Assembly: GCF_900110955.1 (NCBI RefSeq)
Contig: NZ_FOFR01000015.1
Location: forward strand, 150,351-201,944
Reading direction: 5' to 3'
Source of the DNA: Lentzea xinjiangensis
Lineage (GTDB): Bacteria; Actinomycetota; Actinomycetes; Mycobacteriales; Pseudonocardiaceae
Length of the DNA stretch: 51,594 nt
Below are positions 9,142 through 17,835 of this stretch, one piece after another (position 1 is the first letter of the stretch; each line of letters starts with the position of its first letter). A program made the translations under genes and the position numbers. The notes below the pieces were generated by a model. It saw nothing but the letters and a program-made list of their open reading frames with translations. It was not told where the DNA came from and did no database searches.

Positions 9142-10538
9142 CCTTCGAGGCGGGCCTTCCGCACGCTGTAGCCGAAGTAGACGACGAACCCGAGCGCCAT
9201 CCAGCCGAGGAACGCGATCCACGTGTCCAGTCCGAGGCTGAACATCATGTAGACGCAGAAAGCCAGCCCCAGCAACGGTGTGACCGGCGAGAACGGCACC
9301 CGGAAGCTGCGCTGGCGGTCCGGCTCGGTGCGCCGCAGGATGATCACCGCGACGTTGACCAGCCCGAACGCGAACAGCGTGCCGATGCTCGTCGCGTCCG
9401 CCAGCGACCCCAACGGCACCAGTGCGGCGAGCACGGCGATGAACAGGCCGACGACGACTGTGTTGGCGAACGGCACACCGGTGCGCGGGCTGAGCTTCGC
9501 GAAGATCGGCGGTACCAGCCCATCACGCGACATGGCGTACAGGATGCGCGTCTGTCCGTAGAGGACGGTCAGCACGACCGAGGTCGTGGCGACCACGGCG
9601 CCGACCGACAGCAGGATCGGCCAGATCGCGCCGTCGACGTTGTCCGTGAGCACCCGGCTCAGCGCGGCCTCCGTGCCCTCGAACGTCTGCCACGGCATCG
9701 CACCGACCGCGGCCAGCGCGACGGCGCAGTAGAGCGCGGTGATGACGACCAGGGACAGGATGATCGCGCGCGGCAGGTCGCGCTGCGGGTTCTCCGCCTC
9801 CTCACCGGCGGTCGAGGCGGCGTCGAACCCGATGTAGGAGAAGAACAACGTGGCCGCGCCGGCACTCATGCCGGCCAGCCCCAACGGGAACAACGGCTGC
9901 AGGTTGCCCGCCTTGAACGCCGTGAACGCGACCGCGCAGAACATCAGCAACGCGCCGACCTTGACCCACACCAGGATCGTGTTCGTGCGCGCGCTTCCCC
10001 TGGCGCCGCCCAGCAGCACCAGCATCGAGAGGACCACCACCAGCACGGCCGGGATGTTGACGATCCCGCCCGCACCCGGCGGCTGGCTCAGCGCGTCCGG
10101 GATCCGCACGCCCAGCACGAGGTGCAGCAGCTCGTTGATGTACTGCCCCCACCCGACCGCGACGGCCGCGACCGAGACGCCGTACTCGAGGACGAGACAC
10201 CACCCGCAGACCCAAGCGACGATCTCGCCGAGCGTGGCGTAGGTGTAGGAGTACGAGGAGCCGGACGCCGGGATGAGACCCGCGAGCTCGGCGTACGACA
10301 GCGCGGAGAACAAGGCGGTGATGCCGGCCAGCACGAACGACACCACGATCGCGGGACCGGCGAGCGGCACCGCCTCGCCCAGCACGACGAAGATGCCGGT
10401 GCCGAGCGTGGCGCCGATGCTGATCATGGTGAGGTGGCCGACACCCAAGGTGCGCTTGAGCTCGCTGCCCGGGTGGGTCAGCTGGTCGATCGGCTTGCGC
10501 CGCAACACCCGCGCCCCGATGCGCTGTTGGTTGCTCAT
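9126..10538 (-). CDS. APC-superfamily amino acid permease (cationic amino acid transporter type)
   Basis: 470 residues with about 12 hydrophobic segments. The N-terminal core SIGATLGTGIFVVLGEAV carries the unwound-helix GTGIF substrate motif of APC transporters, and IPASGSSYSYTYATLGE is the conserved TM3 region. The arrangement matches the CAT/YhdG-like branch, which imports amino acids, often cationic, by proton symport. The N-terminal KPIDQLTHPGSELKRTLGVG is also typical. The ATG start lacks a Shine-Dalgarno and follows TAAGTT by 6 nt; this promoter lies in the 3' end of the upstream regulator gene. Confidence 0.88.
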   Translation of the reverse strand: MSNQQRIGARVLRRKPIDQLTHPGSELKRTLGVGHLTMISIGATLGTGIFVVLGEAVPLAGPAIVVSFVLAGITALFSALSYAELAGLIPASGSSYSYTYATLGEIVAWVCGWCLVLEYGVSVAAVAVGWGQYINELLHLVLGVRIPDALSQPPGAGGIVNIPAVLVVVLSMLVLLGGARGSARTNTILVWVKVGALLMFCAVAFTAFKAGNLQPLFPLGLAGMSAGAATLFFSYIGFDAASTAGEEAENPQRDLPRAIILSLVVITALYCAVALAAVGAMPWQTFEGTEAALSRVLTDNVDGAIWPILLSVGAVVATTSVVLTVLYGQTRILYAMSRDGLVPPIFAKLSPRTGVPFANTVVVGLFIAVLAALVPLGSLADATSIGTLFAFGLVNVAVIILRRTEPDRQRSFRVPFSPVTPLLGLAFCVYMMFSLGLDTWIAFLGWMALGFVVYFGYSVRKARLEGHVKD

Positions 10539-10550
10539 CCGGTCAACTTA
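10539..10550 (-). promoter_or_regulatory. Leaderless-type promoter of the permease
   Basis: TAAGTT, 6 nt, ATG on the minus strand with no ribosome site. The hexamer overlaps the last codons of the GlxA-type regulator. Confidence 0.5.
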
Positions 10551-11511
10551 ACGTTCCCCCGCTGACCTGGTGGCCGCCAACCGGGCGGAACGTGCGGCGG
10601 TATGTGTCCGGTGGCACACCGACGGTCCGGTGGAAGTGCCTGCGCAGCGTCGTGGCCGTGCCCATGCCGGACGCCTCGGCGATCATGTCCACGCTGTCGT
10701 CCGTCATCTCCAGCAGCTCCTGCGCGCGCCGGATCCGCTGGGAGTGCAACCACTGCAACGGCGTGGTGCCCGTCACGGACCTGAAGAGCCGGGTGAGGTG
10801 GCGCGAGCTCATGTGCGCCCGGCGCGCCAGGTCCTCGACGGTGATCCTCCGGTCGAGCCGCGCCGAGGCCCAGTCGAACAGCTCCGTGAGCGGATGCCCT
10901 TCAGCGGACGGCACGGGTGCCGGCACGAACTGCGCCTGCCCGCCGTCGCGATGCGGTGGCACGACGAGCCTGCGCGCCGCCGTGTTCGCGGTGGCGGTGC
11001 CGTGGTCGGCGCGGATCAGGTGCAGGCTCAGGTCGATCGCCGCCGCCTTGCCCGCGCTCGTGAGCACCCGGCCGTTGTCGACGTACAGCACGTCCGGGTC
11101 GACCCGGACTCGTGGATACCGCTGCGCCATCACGCCGGTGTGCGCCCAGTGCGTGGTCGCCCGCAGCCCGTCGAGCAGCCCCGCTTCGGCCAGCACGAAC
11201 GCGCCGGTGCACAACGACACGATCCGCGCGCCCTTCTCGTGCGCCCTCCTGACGGCGCGGACGAGCTCCGGGGCGATCGGCTCGTCCACGTCCGCGATGC
11301 CGGGCACGACCACGGTGCCGGCCTGGTCGAGGCGGTCGAGGGGCAGGTCCGGCTCCAGCGTGAACCTGCCGGCGCGCACCGGCGCGTTGCCGCACACGAC
11401 CACCCGGTAGTCGAGCTGGGGCGCGGTGAAGATCTCGTAGGCGGCAGCCAGCTCGAAGTGCAGCATCCCCTCGGTCACGGCGAACGCGAGCATGTCCGGA
11501 AGTGTACGCAT
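10543..11511 (-). CDS. GlxA-type regulator: DJ-1/PfpI domain plus AraC HTH
   Basis: 322 residues. The N-terminal DJ-1/PfpI-like class I GATase fold (about 1-170) includes the nucleophile-elbow region VSLCTGAFVLAEAGLLDG. The C-terminal AraC-type DNA-binding domain (about 220-315) has two HTH units, ending in the signature ASGMGTATTLRRHFHRTVGVPPDTYRRTF. Such proteins act as transcription activators sensing small metabolites; the ligand here is unknown. ATG start at 11509-11511. The 9-bp inverted repeat 11493-11527 spans this start, which suggests autoregulation and control of the divergent reductase-like gene. Confidence 0.9.
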   Translation of the reverse strand: MRTLPDMLAFAVTEGMLHFELAAAYEIFTAPQLDYRVVVCGNAPVRAGRFTLEPDLPLDRLDQAGTVVVPGIADVDEPIAPELVRAVRRAHEKGARIVSLCTGAFVLAEAGLLDGLRATTHWAHTGVMAQRYPRVRVDPDVLYVDNGRVLTSAGKAAAIDLSLHLIRADHGTATANTAARRLVVPPHRDGGQAQFVPAPVPSAEGHPLTELFDWASARLDRRITVEDLARRAHMSSRHLTRLFRSVTGTTPLQWLHSQRIRRAQELLEMTDDSVDMIAEASGMGTATTLRRHFHRTVGVPPDTYRRTFRPVGGHQVSGGTLS

Positions 11512-11528
11512 CGTGTCGTTCCGGACAC
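11493..11528. promoter_or_regulatory. Nested inverted repeats at a divergent gene start
   Basis: TGTCCGGAA (11493-11501) and TTCCGGACA (11519-11527) form a perfect 9-bp inverted repeat with a 17-nt spacer. Within it GTGTC (11513-11517) pairs with GACAC (11524-11528). It covers the start codon of the GlxA-type regulator and lies about 40 nt before the divergent gene, as an autoregulatory operator would. Confidence 0.55.
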
Positions 11529-11564
11529 TGGCTCACCGCGCTCCCCGCGGCTTGGATAGTCCAC

Positions 11565-12488
11565 ATGGGACACAAGGTTGCGGTTTACGGAGCGTCCGGG
11601 CACACAGGTCGTTTCGTCTTGGCGGAGCTGGAGAAGCGCGGTTTCACACCGCTCCCCTTCGGCCGCGCCCAGGCGACGGCCGACGACCCCGCCGCCCTCG
11701 ACCGGGCGCTGGCCGGGGCCGACGCCGTGATCAACACCGCCGGTCCGTTCGCCGTGACGGCTCTCCCGCTGATCGCCGCGGCCGAACGCGCCGGCCTCCC
11801 GTACGTCGACGTGGCCGCGGAGATCGAGGCGAACGCGGACACGTTCGCCCGTGGCGCCTCGGTGCCCGTCGTGCCCGCGATGGCGTTCTTCGGCGGCTTG
11901 GCGGACCTGCTGGTCACCGCCGCCATGACCGGCTGGACGACCGCCGACGAGGCGCACATCGCCTACGGCCTCAGCGGCTGGCAGCCCACGGCGGGCACGC
12001 TCACCGCGGGCGCGGTGTCCCGCGACCGCCGCGGCGGCCGGCGGGTCCGCTTCCACGACGGCGCGCTGGCGTACCACTCCGCCACCCCGGCGACCCTCAC
12101 CTGGGACTTCGTCGGCGGCCCCCGCGAGGTGATCGGCGAGTTCTCGATGGCCGACGTCGTCACGATCCCCAGCCACCTGCCGATCCCCTCCGTCACCTCC
12201 TACATGTCGGCCGCCGCGGCCCAGGGCCTGCAGGAGGCCGCGCGACGGCGGGAGCCGGAGACCTTCGAGGTGGACGTGCGCGTGCGCCGGGCCGGTGAGG
12301 AGCGCCGGTGGACCGCCGGCGGACGTGACATCTACGGGGTGAGCGCGCCGTTGGCGGTCGAGGCGGTCGCACGCCTGCTCACCGGCCGCCACCGGGCCGC
12401 GGGAGTCGCCTCGGCGGGCGCGATGTTCGACGCGGCCGACTTCCTGCGGTCGCTGTCCGGCGTCATCTCAGTCAAGGACTGGTCCTGA
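11565..12488 (+). CDS. Saccharopine dehydrogenase-like NAD(P)-binding protein
   Basis: 307 residues from ATG 11565. The N-terminal Rossmann motif VAVYGASGHTGRFV (5-18) and the pattern of short strands after it (DAVINTAGPFAV) match the saccharopine-dehydrogenase-like/trans-acting enoyl reductase family of uncharacterised NAD(P)H oxidoreductases. The middle region (GLSGWQPTAGTLTAG) corresponds to the family's substrate domain. The substrate is unknown. It is divergent from the GlxA-type regulator, a likely regulator-target pair. It ends by overlapping the remnant of a second GlxA-type gene on the other strand by 17 nt. No clear ribosome site precedes the ATG. Confidence 0.72.
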   Translation: MGHKVAVYGASGHTGRFVLAELEKRGFTPLPFGRAQATADDPAALDRALAGADAVINTAGPFAVTALPLIAAAERAGLPYVDVAAEIEANADTFARGASVPVVPAMAFFGGLADLLVTAAMTGWTTADEAHIAYGLSGWQPTAGTLTAGAVSRDRRGGRRVRFHDGALAYHSATPATLTWDFVGGPREVIGEFSMADVVTIPSHLPIPSVTSYMSAAAAQGLQEAARRREPETFEVDVRVRRAGEERRWTAGGRDIYGVSAPLAVEAVARLLTGRHRAAGVASAGAMFDAADFLRSLSGVISVKDWS

Positions 12489-13098
12489 CGCCCACCCCTC
12501 GTGCCGCCGCCTCCAGCGCCCCCGCCGGGCACCCGCGGGTGCTGCCGAACTGCGCCCGGTACTCGTTGGGCGAGGCCCCGAACCGCGCCACGAACACCCG
12601 CTGCATGGTCTCGGTGCTGCCGAACCCGGCCAGCCGCGCCGCCTGCACCACCCCGTGCCCCGCGTCGAGCAACGCCTTGCGTGGTCCAGCCGGACCTGTC
12701 CACGAACCTCGCGGGCGTGGTGTCCAGCTCACTGGCGAACACGCGGGCCAGGCGCCGCACGCTGACCCGGCCCGTGCCGCGAGCGACCGCGGGCTGTGGC
12801 CGAGCGCGGGCTGCGCCGACACCAGGCCGACGACCTCCCGCACCGCCGGTGTGCGCGGCGCCCGCACCCGCAACGGCGCCGAGAACTGCGACTGACCACC
12901 GGGCCGTTGCATGAACATGACCAGGCCACGCGCGACGGTCCGGGCCAGATCGGCGCCGTAGTCGCGTTCGACCAGCGCCAGCGCGAGGTCCATGCCCGCC
13001 GTCACACCGGCCGAGGTGAGGACGTCGCCGTCCGCCACGAAGATCGCGTCGGGCAGCAGCGGCCAGGCCACGGCGCTGGTCGAGAAGGTCACCATCAC
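12472..13098 (-). pseudogene. Decayed GlxA-type (DJ-1/AraC) regulator, truncated and frameshifted
   Basis: The reading begins mid-domain at FVADGDVLTSAGVTAGMDLA, so about the first 110 residues of the DJ-1 domain are missing. The AraC part is spread over three frames: LAARAG in one, SVRRLARVFASELDTTPARF in the second, VRLDHAR in the third, then LLDAGHGVVQAARLAGFGST back in the first. Adding single G residues near 12766, 12695 and 12675 restores a normal AraC domain; all three sites are short G runs. The lost N-terminus argues for real decay, although homopolymer sequencing errors could explain the frameshifts. It is a paralogue of the intact regulator 1 kb away. Confidence 0.8.
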
Positions 13099-13213
13099 CG
13101 GGACCCCACCGGCTCACCCTGGTCTTCCACATCGCCCAACCCCGCGACGACGACGGGGCCGCACCCGCCTTACCAGCGGATACGACCCCGAACGGTTCGT
13201 GCAATGACTGACT

Positions 13214-13586
13214 TGGTGGAGGTGCCGGGAATCGAACCCGGGTCCTGTGGCGGCTCATCAGGGCTTCTCCGTGCGCAGTCCGCTCTGCCTCTGCTCGGCC
13301 CCACCAGTCACGCGAACGAGCTGGTGTGACGGGCCCAGTCGCTGTGAGTGTCCCGAACAGTCCCCGCGACCGGGACTGCCGGTAAGCCCTCTAGCTGATG
13401 CCGGACACTAGGCCGAAGGCGCTCCTAGGCCGACAGCGTTGCTACTCGCCTCAGGCGGCGAGAGCGAACGCGCGCTTGTCGTTAGACTCGGCGCTTATTG
13501 GTTTGCGATGACGCTTGCGGTGGTCTCTCGCCTGCACCGGCACGCTTCCCCTGAATCAACGTCCACAGTCGAAACCGTTCACCCCC
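13214..13586 (-). ncRNA. ssrA: Transfer-messenger RNA (tmRNA)
   Basis: About 373 nt. The tRNA-like ends pair as GGGGGTG with CACCTCC, including G3:U70, which specifies alanylation. The T-arm GGTTCGATTCCC is intact and ACCA is encoded. The 5' part has the tmRNA signature GAACGGTTTCGACTG. The messenger frame resumes at GCC (13490-13492) and encodes AESNDKRAFALAA, then TGA (13451-13453); ALAA is the degradation signal read by ClpXP. With SmpB (encoded about 3 kb upstream) it rescues stalled ribosomes. Pseudoknot stems fill the remaining length. Confidence 0.97.
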
Positions 13587-13707
13587 TCGTAGTGGTACGC
13601 ATAGCATAACGATGGGCGCCAGCCAGTTCTTCCCGAGGCAGGTAGGGCTGTCCCCACCCCGGACCGCATAGCTAGCCACATGGTCCCTGACCAGCGGGAA
13701 CGACACG

Positions 13708-14946
13708 ATGGACGGCATGAGGAAACCGAACGCGCTCGCAGCCGGGTTCTACCTGCTGACCAACCTGGTGACCGGCATCTTCTGGTTCACCCTCTCCGTC
13801 GTGCTGACGGTGGTCGGGCTCGCGACATCGGTCCTGTGGGTCGGCCTGCCGATCCTCTGGCTCGCGATGAACGTGGTGCGGGGTGGCGCGACGGTGGAGC
13901 GGGCCTGGGTGCGGGCGGCGCTGGGCACGGACGTCCCCCGGCCGTACCGCGAGAAGGTGGACGGCACGCTCTGGCAGCGGTGGAAGCACCAGTTCACCGA
14001 CCCGGCCACCTGGCGCGACTTCGGCTACCTGCTGCTGCTCCTGCCGGTGGGTGTCCTCGAGTTCGCCTTCGTCGTCGCGTTGTGGTCGGTCGTGGCGGCG
14101 CTCGTCGCGGCGCCGTTCTGGATCGGTCACGCGTCGTTCGCGGTCGTCGTGGGCGAGTTCTGGACCATCGACTCGTTCGCGTCGGCGCTGCCCGTCGCGG
14201 TGATGGGGCTGGCGCTGCTGCCGGTCGCGATCATCGGCACCAGGCGGCTCGGCGTGCTGCACGGCAAGTTCGCGCGCGCCATGCTCGGCCCGACGCGCGC
14301 CGACGCGCTCGCCATCGAGGCCGAACGGCTGCAGTCCAGCCGGGCGCGCGGGGTCGAGGCGGCCGAGGCGGAACGCCGGCGCATCGAACGCGACCTGCAC
14401 GACGGCGCGCAGCAACGGCTCGTGGCGGTGGCGATGGGCCTCGGCCGGGCGAAGTCCAAGATGGACTCCGATCCGGAGGGGGCCGCCGTGCTCATCGCGG
14501 AGGCGCACGCGGACGCCAAGCTCGCCATCAAGGAGCTGCGCGACCTGGCCCGCGGCATCTACCCGTCCGTGCTGGGCGACCGCGGGCTCGACGCCGCGCT
14601 GTCCGCGCTGGCCGCGCGCCTGCCGATCGAGGTTGACCTGCAGGTCGACGTGGAGCCGCGGCCGCCGACGGCGGTGGAGAGCGCCGCGTACTTCACCGTC
14701 GGCGAGGCGCTCACGAACATCACCAAGCACTCCAACGGCACCAAGGCGACCGTGCGGGTCCAGCGGGTGGAGACGGGCGTGCTGGTGGAGGTCACCGACA
14801 ACGGTCAGGGCGGCGCCGAGCTGAAGCCGGGCGGCGGGCTCGCCGGTTTGGCCGACCGGGCTGCCACGATCGACGGTGTGGTTGTCGTCGTCAGCCCCGC
14901 CGGTGGGCCGACCGTGATTCGAGCGGAGTTGCCGTGCGCGTGGTGA
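13708..14946 (+). CDS. Two-component sensor histidine kinase, NarL/DesK type
   Basis: About 412 residues. The N-terminal half is a putative-sensor domain with four to five hydrophobic segments (TM pairs near 15-50 and 110-190). The dimerisation/phosphoacceptor domain carries ERDLHDGAQQRLVAVAMGLG with the phospho-His near residue 231. The HATPase follows, with the N box GEALTNITKHSN and G boxes VTDNGQGGA and GGGLAGLADR. ATG 13708 or 13717 are equivalent choices. Its end overlaps the response regulator start by 13 nt, so the pair is translationally coupled. The signal is unknown; an envelope stress is plausible from the sensor-domain type. Confidence 0.9.
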   Translation: MDGMRKPNALAAGFYLLTNLVTGIFWFTLSVVLTVVGLATSVLWVGLPILWLAMNVVRGGATVERAWVRAALGTDVPRPYREKVDGTLWQRWKHQFTDPATWRDFGYLLLLLPVGVLEFAFVVALWSVVAALVAAPFWIGHASFAVVVGEFWTIDSFASALPVAVMGLALLPVAIIGTRRLGVLHGKFARAMLGPTRADALAIEAERLQSSRARGVEAAEAERRRIERDLHDGAQQRLVAVAMGLGRAKSKMDSDPEGAAVLIAEAHADAKLAIKELRDLARGIYPSVLGDRGLDAALSALAARLPIEVDLQVDVEPRPPTAVESAAYFTVGEALTNITKHSNGTKATVRVQRVETGVLVEVTDNGQGGAELKPGGGLAGLADRAATIDGVVVVVSPAGGPTVIRAELPCAW

Positions 14947-15575
14947 TCGCCGAGGACTCGGTGCTGTTGAGGGAGGGCGTGCAGCGGCTGCTCGCCGACG
15001 TGGGCATCGAGACCGTCGCGGCCGTGGAGGACGGCGACGGGCTGCTCGACGCCGTCACCGAGCACCGGCCGGACCTGTGCGTGGTGGACGTGCGGATGCC
15101 GCCGACGTTCACCGACGAAGGGCTGCGGGCCGCCATCGAGGCCCGCCGCCGCCATCCCGGGCTTCCGGTCCTGGTGCTGTCGCAGTACGTGGAGGAGCGC
15201 TACGCCGTGGAGCTCCTCGCGGGCGGCGCGAGCGGGGTCGGCTACCTGCTCAAGGAACGGGTCGCGGACGTGAAGGAGTTCGTCGACGCGGTGCGCAGGG
15301 TCGCCGACGGCGGCACGAGCATCGACCACGAGGTGATCACGCAGCTCATGGTGCGCAGCAAGAAGAGCCCTGTCGACTCGTTGACGCCCCGCGAACGCGA
15401 GGTGCTCGGGCTGATGGCGCAGGGTTTGTCCAACACCGCCATCGCGGGCACGCTCGTCGTGTCCGACGGCGCCGTGGAGAAGCACGTCGGCAACATCTTC
15501 GCCAAGCTCGGCCTGGAGCCGTCGAACTCCGAGCACCGCCGCGTGCGCGCCGTCCTGGCCTACCTGGACAGCTGA
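14934..15575 (+). CDS. LuxR/NarL-family response regulator
   Basis: 213 residues. The receiver domain shows the acidic pocket (Glu7, Asp8) and phosphoacceptor Asp52 in VVDVRMPP, plus LVLSQYVEERYAVELL. The C-terminal LuxR HTH starts with LTPREREVLGLMAQGLSN near 150 and ends KHVGNIFAKLGL. It is the partner of the overlapping upstream kinase. GTG start at 14934 inside the kinase gene. The 3' end overlaps the opposing amidohydrolase gene by 16 nt. Confidence 0.93.
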   Translation: MRVVIAEDSVLLREGVQRLLADVGIETVAAVEDGDGLLDAVTEHRPDLCVVDVRMPPTFTDEGLRAAIEARRRHPGLPVLVLSQYVEERYAVELLAGGASGVGYLLKERVADVKEFVDAVRRVADGGTSIDHEVITQLMVRSKKSPVDSLTPREREVLGLMAQGLSNTAIAGTLVVSDGAVEKHVGNIFAKLGLEPSNSEHRRVRAVLAYLDS

Positions 15576-16387
15576 AGCAGGCGGGCGCCGTTGTCGTGCA
15601 GGACCGCCCGTTCGGCGGCGGCGTCGAGGCCCCACGACCGGATGGCGTCGAGCTGCACCTCGTACGGGTACGGGATGTTCGGGAAGTCGCTCCCCAGCAC
15701 CACCCTGTCGGCCAAGCCGGCGATCCGGGAGCTCCACCAGGCGGGCAGCGGCACGAGCTGCTCGGTGAACGGAGTGCCCACCATCGTGGTGTCGACGTGC
15801 ACGTTCGGGTAGCGCTCGACCAGGTCCAGCGCGGCCGCGTAGTCGGGCATCCCGGCGTGCGCGACCACGGCGGTGAGCCGGGGGTGCTTCCGCAGCACGC
15901 CTTCGAAGACGTCGAGCCCGGTGAACTCGCCCGGTATCGGGCCGTTGCCGCAGTGCACCACCACCGGCACCCCGGCTTCGGCGAGCAGGCCCCAGACGCC
16001 GCCGAGCAGGTCGTCCCGCGGGTCGTAGCCGCCGACCTGGACGTGCGACTTGAAGCACCGCGCACCGGCTTCCAGCGCCTCGCGCACGTACTCCCCGGCG
16101 CCGGGTTCCGCGTAGAACGTGCCCGTGGGCACCGCCTCGGGCACGCGTGCGGCGAACCCGGCCACCCACTCGTTCAGCCACCGAGCCATGCCGGGCCTGT
16201 GCGGGTAGACCAGCGGCGCGAACGCGACGACGCCCAACTCCCGCAACGCGGTGAGCCGGGCGTCTTCGTCCGTGCGGTAGTGGATGTACCAGTCGATCCC
16301 GGACTCGCGGACGCGGTCGAAGTACGCCCACACCTTGTCCAGGACGTTCTGCGGCATGAAGTGGACGTGGACGTCCACCAGTGCCAT
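15560..16387 (-). CDS. Amidohydrolase-family (ACMSD-like) TIM-barrel hydrolase
   Basis: 275 residues. Metal ligands of an amidohydro_2 enzyme are visible: DVHVHF (His 7, 9), a Lys in ARCFKSHVQVGG, VVVHCGN, VVAHAGMPD and GSDFPNIPYPYE with the final Asp. Members hydrolyse or decarboxylate small organic acids; the substrate is not evident. The ATG overlaps the stop of smpB (TGATG), so it is translated by coupling after smpB, though a functional link to trans-translation is unlikely. Confidence 0.82.
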   Translation of the reverse strand: MALVDVHVHFMPQNVLDKVWAYFDRVRESGIDWYIHYRTDEDARLTALRELGVVAFAPLVYPHRPGMARWLNEWVAGFAARVPEAVPTGTFYAEPGAGEYVREALEAGARCFKSHVQVGGYDPRDDLLGGVWGLLAEAGVPVVVHCGNGPIPGEFTGLDVFEGVLRKHPRLTAVVAHAGMPDYAAALDLVERYPNVHVDTTMVGTPFTEQLVPLPAWWSSRIAGLADRVVLGSDFPNIPYPYEVQLDAIRSWGLDAAAERAVLHDNGARLLQLSR

Positions 16388-16863
16388 CAGTAACGGCCCT
16401 TCAGCGCACGGCCGTGCGCCTTGGCGATCTCGCGGTTGGCGTCGCGCTTGGCGATGTCCTGGCGCTTGTCGTAGGCCTTCTTGCCCTTCGCGAGGGCGAT
16501 CTCGACCTTGACGTAGCCGTCCTTGAAGTACATCTGCAGCGGGATGAGCGACAGACCGGACTCCTTGGTCTTGCCGATCAGCCGCTCGATCTCCGACTTG
16601 TGCAGCAGGAGCTTGCGCTTGCGCCGGACCTCGTGGTTCGTCCAGGTCCCCGCGACGTACTCCGGGATGTGCAACGCGTGCAACCAGATCTCGCCGTCGT
16701 CGACCTGGGCGAAGGCGTCCACGAGGGACGCCCGCCCCATGCGCAGGCTCTTCACCTCGGTGCCGACGAGCTGGATGCCCGCCTCGTAGGTGTCGAGAAT
16801 GGCCCAGTCGTGCCGAGCCTTGCGGTTCGACGCGATGACCTTCTGCCCGCGTTCCTTGACCAT
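16387..16863 (-). CDS. smpB: SsrA-binding protein SmpB
   Basis: 158 residues, normal length. It binds the tRNA-like domain of tmRNA and delivers it to stalled ribosomes. Family hallmarks are ASNRKARHDWAILDTYEAGI, VGTEVKSLRMGRASL, and the basic C-terminal tail KGKKAYDKRQDIAKRD, which reaches into the mRNA channel. The order ftsE-ftsX-smpB with tmRNA further downstream is conserved in mycobacteria. It follows ftsX by about 30 bp. Confidence 0.97.
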   Translation of the reverse strand: MVKERGQKVIASNRKARHDWAILDTYEAGIQLVGTEVKSLRMGRASLVDAFAQVDDGEIWLHALHIPEYVAGTWTNHEVRRKRKLLLHKSEIERLIGKTKESGLSLIPLQMYFKDGYVKVEIALAKGKKAYDKRQDIAKRDANREIAKAHGRALKGRY

Positions 16864-16893
16864 GGCGACAACTTTACGTGGTCGGCAAAGTCG

Positions 16894-17796
16894 TTAAAGC
16901 CGCACGTAGAGGCGCAGCGTCACGTAGCCGGTGGTCGCCGAGATGACGATCGCGACGAGGAACAGCCACGGCGACACGAACAGGATGTCCAGGTACCCCG
17001 TCGGCGGGATGAGGCCCGACTCCGTGAGGTTCCTGGTGATCCGGTCGAGGAAGAACGCCTTGAACAGCACCAGGCCGGCGACCGCGGTGACCGCGCCGAT
17101 GATGCCCGCGACGACCGCCTCGATGAGGAACGGGAGCTGCGTGTACCACCGGGTCGCGCCGACCAGGCGCATGATGCCGACCTCGACGCGCCGGGTGAAC
17201 GCCGACACCTGGATGGTGTTGGAGATCAGCAGCAGCGCGGCGAACGCCTGGATGAGCGCGAGGATCAGGGCGACGTCGCGCAGACCGTTGAGCCCCTCGA
17301 AGAACCGCTCGAGGAACTTGCCCTGGTCGTCGACGGCCTTCACGCCCGGCTTGCCCTCGAAGGCCTGCCGGATGACGTCGGTGCGCTCCGGGTCCTCGAG
17401 CTTGACGCGGAACGTCGCCGGGATCGCCTCCGGCCGCGCGAGCTTGAGCAGCTCCGGCTGCGCCTCGAAGATGCGCTTGAAGCGCTCGAAGCCCTCGTCG
17501 CGGTTCTGGAACACCACGGTCTCGACGCCGGAGGTCTGCTCGAGCTGGGAGCGCAGCCCCGAGCAGGGCTGCTGCGTGCAGTCCTTGTCGTTGGCGCTGA
17601 CGTCGTTGGTCAGCAGCACGGAGACCTCGAGCTTGCCCGCGTAGTTGGCCTGCATCTTGTCGACCATGCGGACGACGAGCAGGCCACCGCCGAGCAGCCC
17701 GAGCGAGATGGCGGTCGTGAGGATCATCGCGATCGTCATCGTGACGTTCCGGCGAAGTCCGGTGACGACCTCGCTGAACACGAAGCTGGTACGCAT
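16894..17796 (-). CDS. ftsX: Cell division protein FtsX, permease-like
   Basis: 300 residues, four membrane segments: one near 20-42, then a large extracytoplasmic domain (about 45-170) with the Cys pair in KDCTQQPCSG, then three segments (about 175-200, 220-250, 265-290). The C-terminal FtsX/MacB-type core includes VEVGIMRLVGATRWY. With FtsE it couples ATP hydrolysis to activation of a peptidoglycan hydrolase (RipC in mycobacteria). It starts 39 bp after the ftsE stop. Confidence 0.96.
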   Translation of the reverse strand: MRTSFVFSEVVTGLRRNVTMTIAMILTTAISLGLLGGGLLVVRMVDKMQANYAGKLEVSVLLTNDVSANDKDCTQQPCSGLRSQLEQTSGVETVVFQNRDEGFERFKRIFEAQPELLKLARPEAIPATFRVKLEDPERTDVIRQAFEGKPGVKAVDDQGKFLERFFEGLNGLRDVALILALIQAFAALLLISNTIQVSAFTRRVEVGIMRLVGATRWYTQLPFLIEAVVAGIIGAVTAVAGLVLFKAFFLDRITRNLTESGLIPPTGYLDILFVSPWLFLVAIVISATTGYVTLRLYVRL

Positions 17797-17835
17797 CGGG
17801 GGCGGGGTTCCTTGGGGGTCGGGGGTGAGGAGTGT

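Noticed and set aside
12231..13216. Idea that the GlxA-type remnant is an intact gene using programmed frameshifting
   Set aside because: Three shifts without slippery sequences or stimulators, plus a missing N-terminal domain, fit decay or sequence error better.
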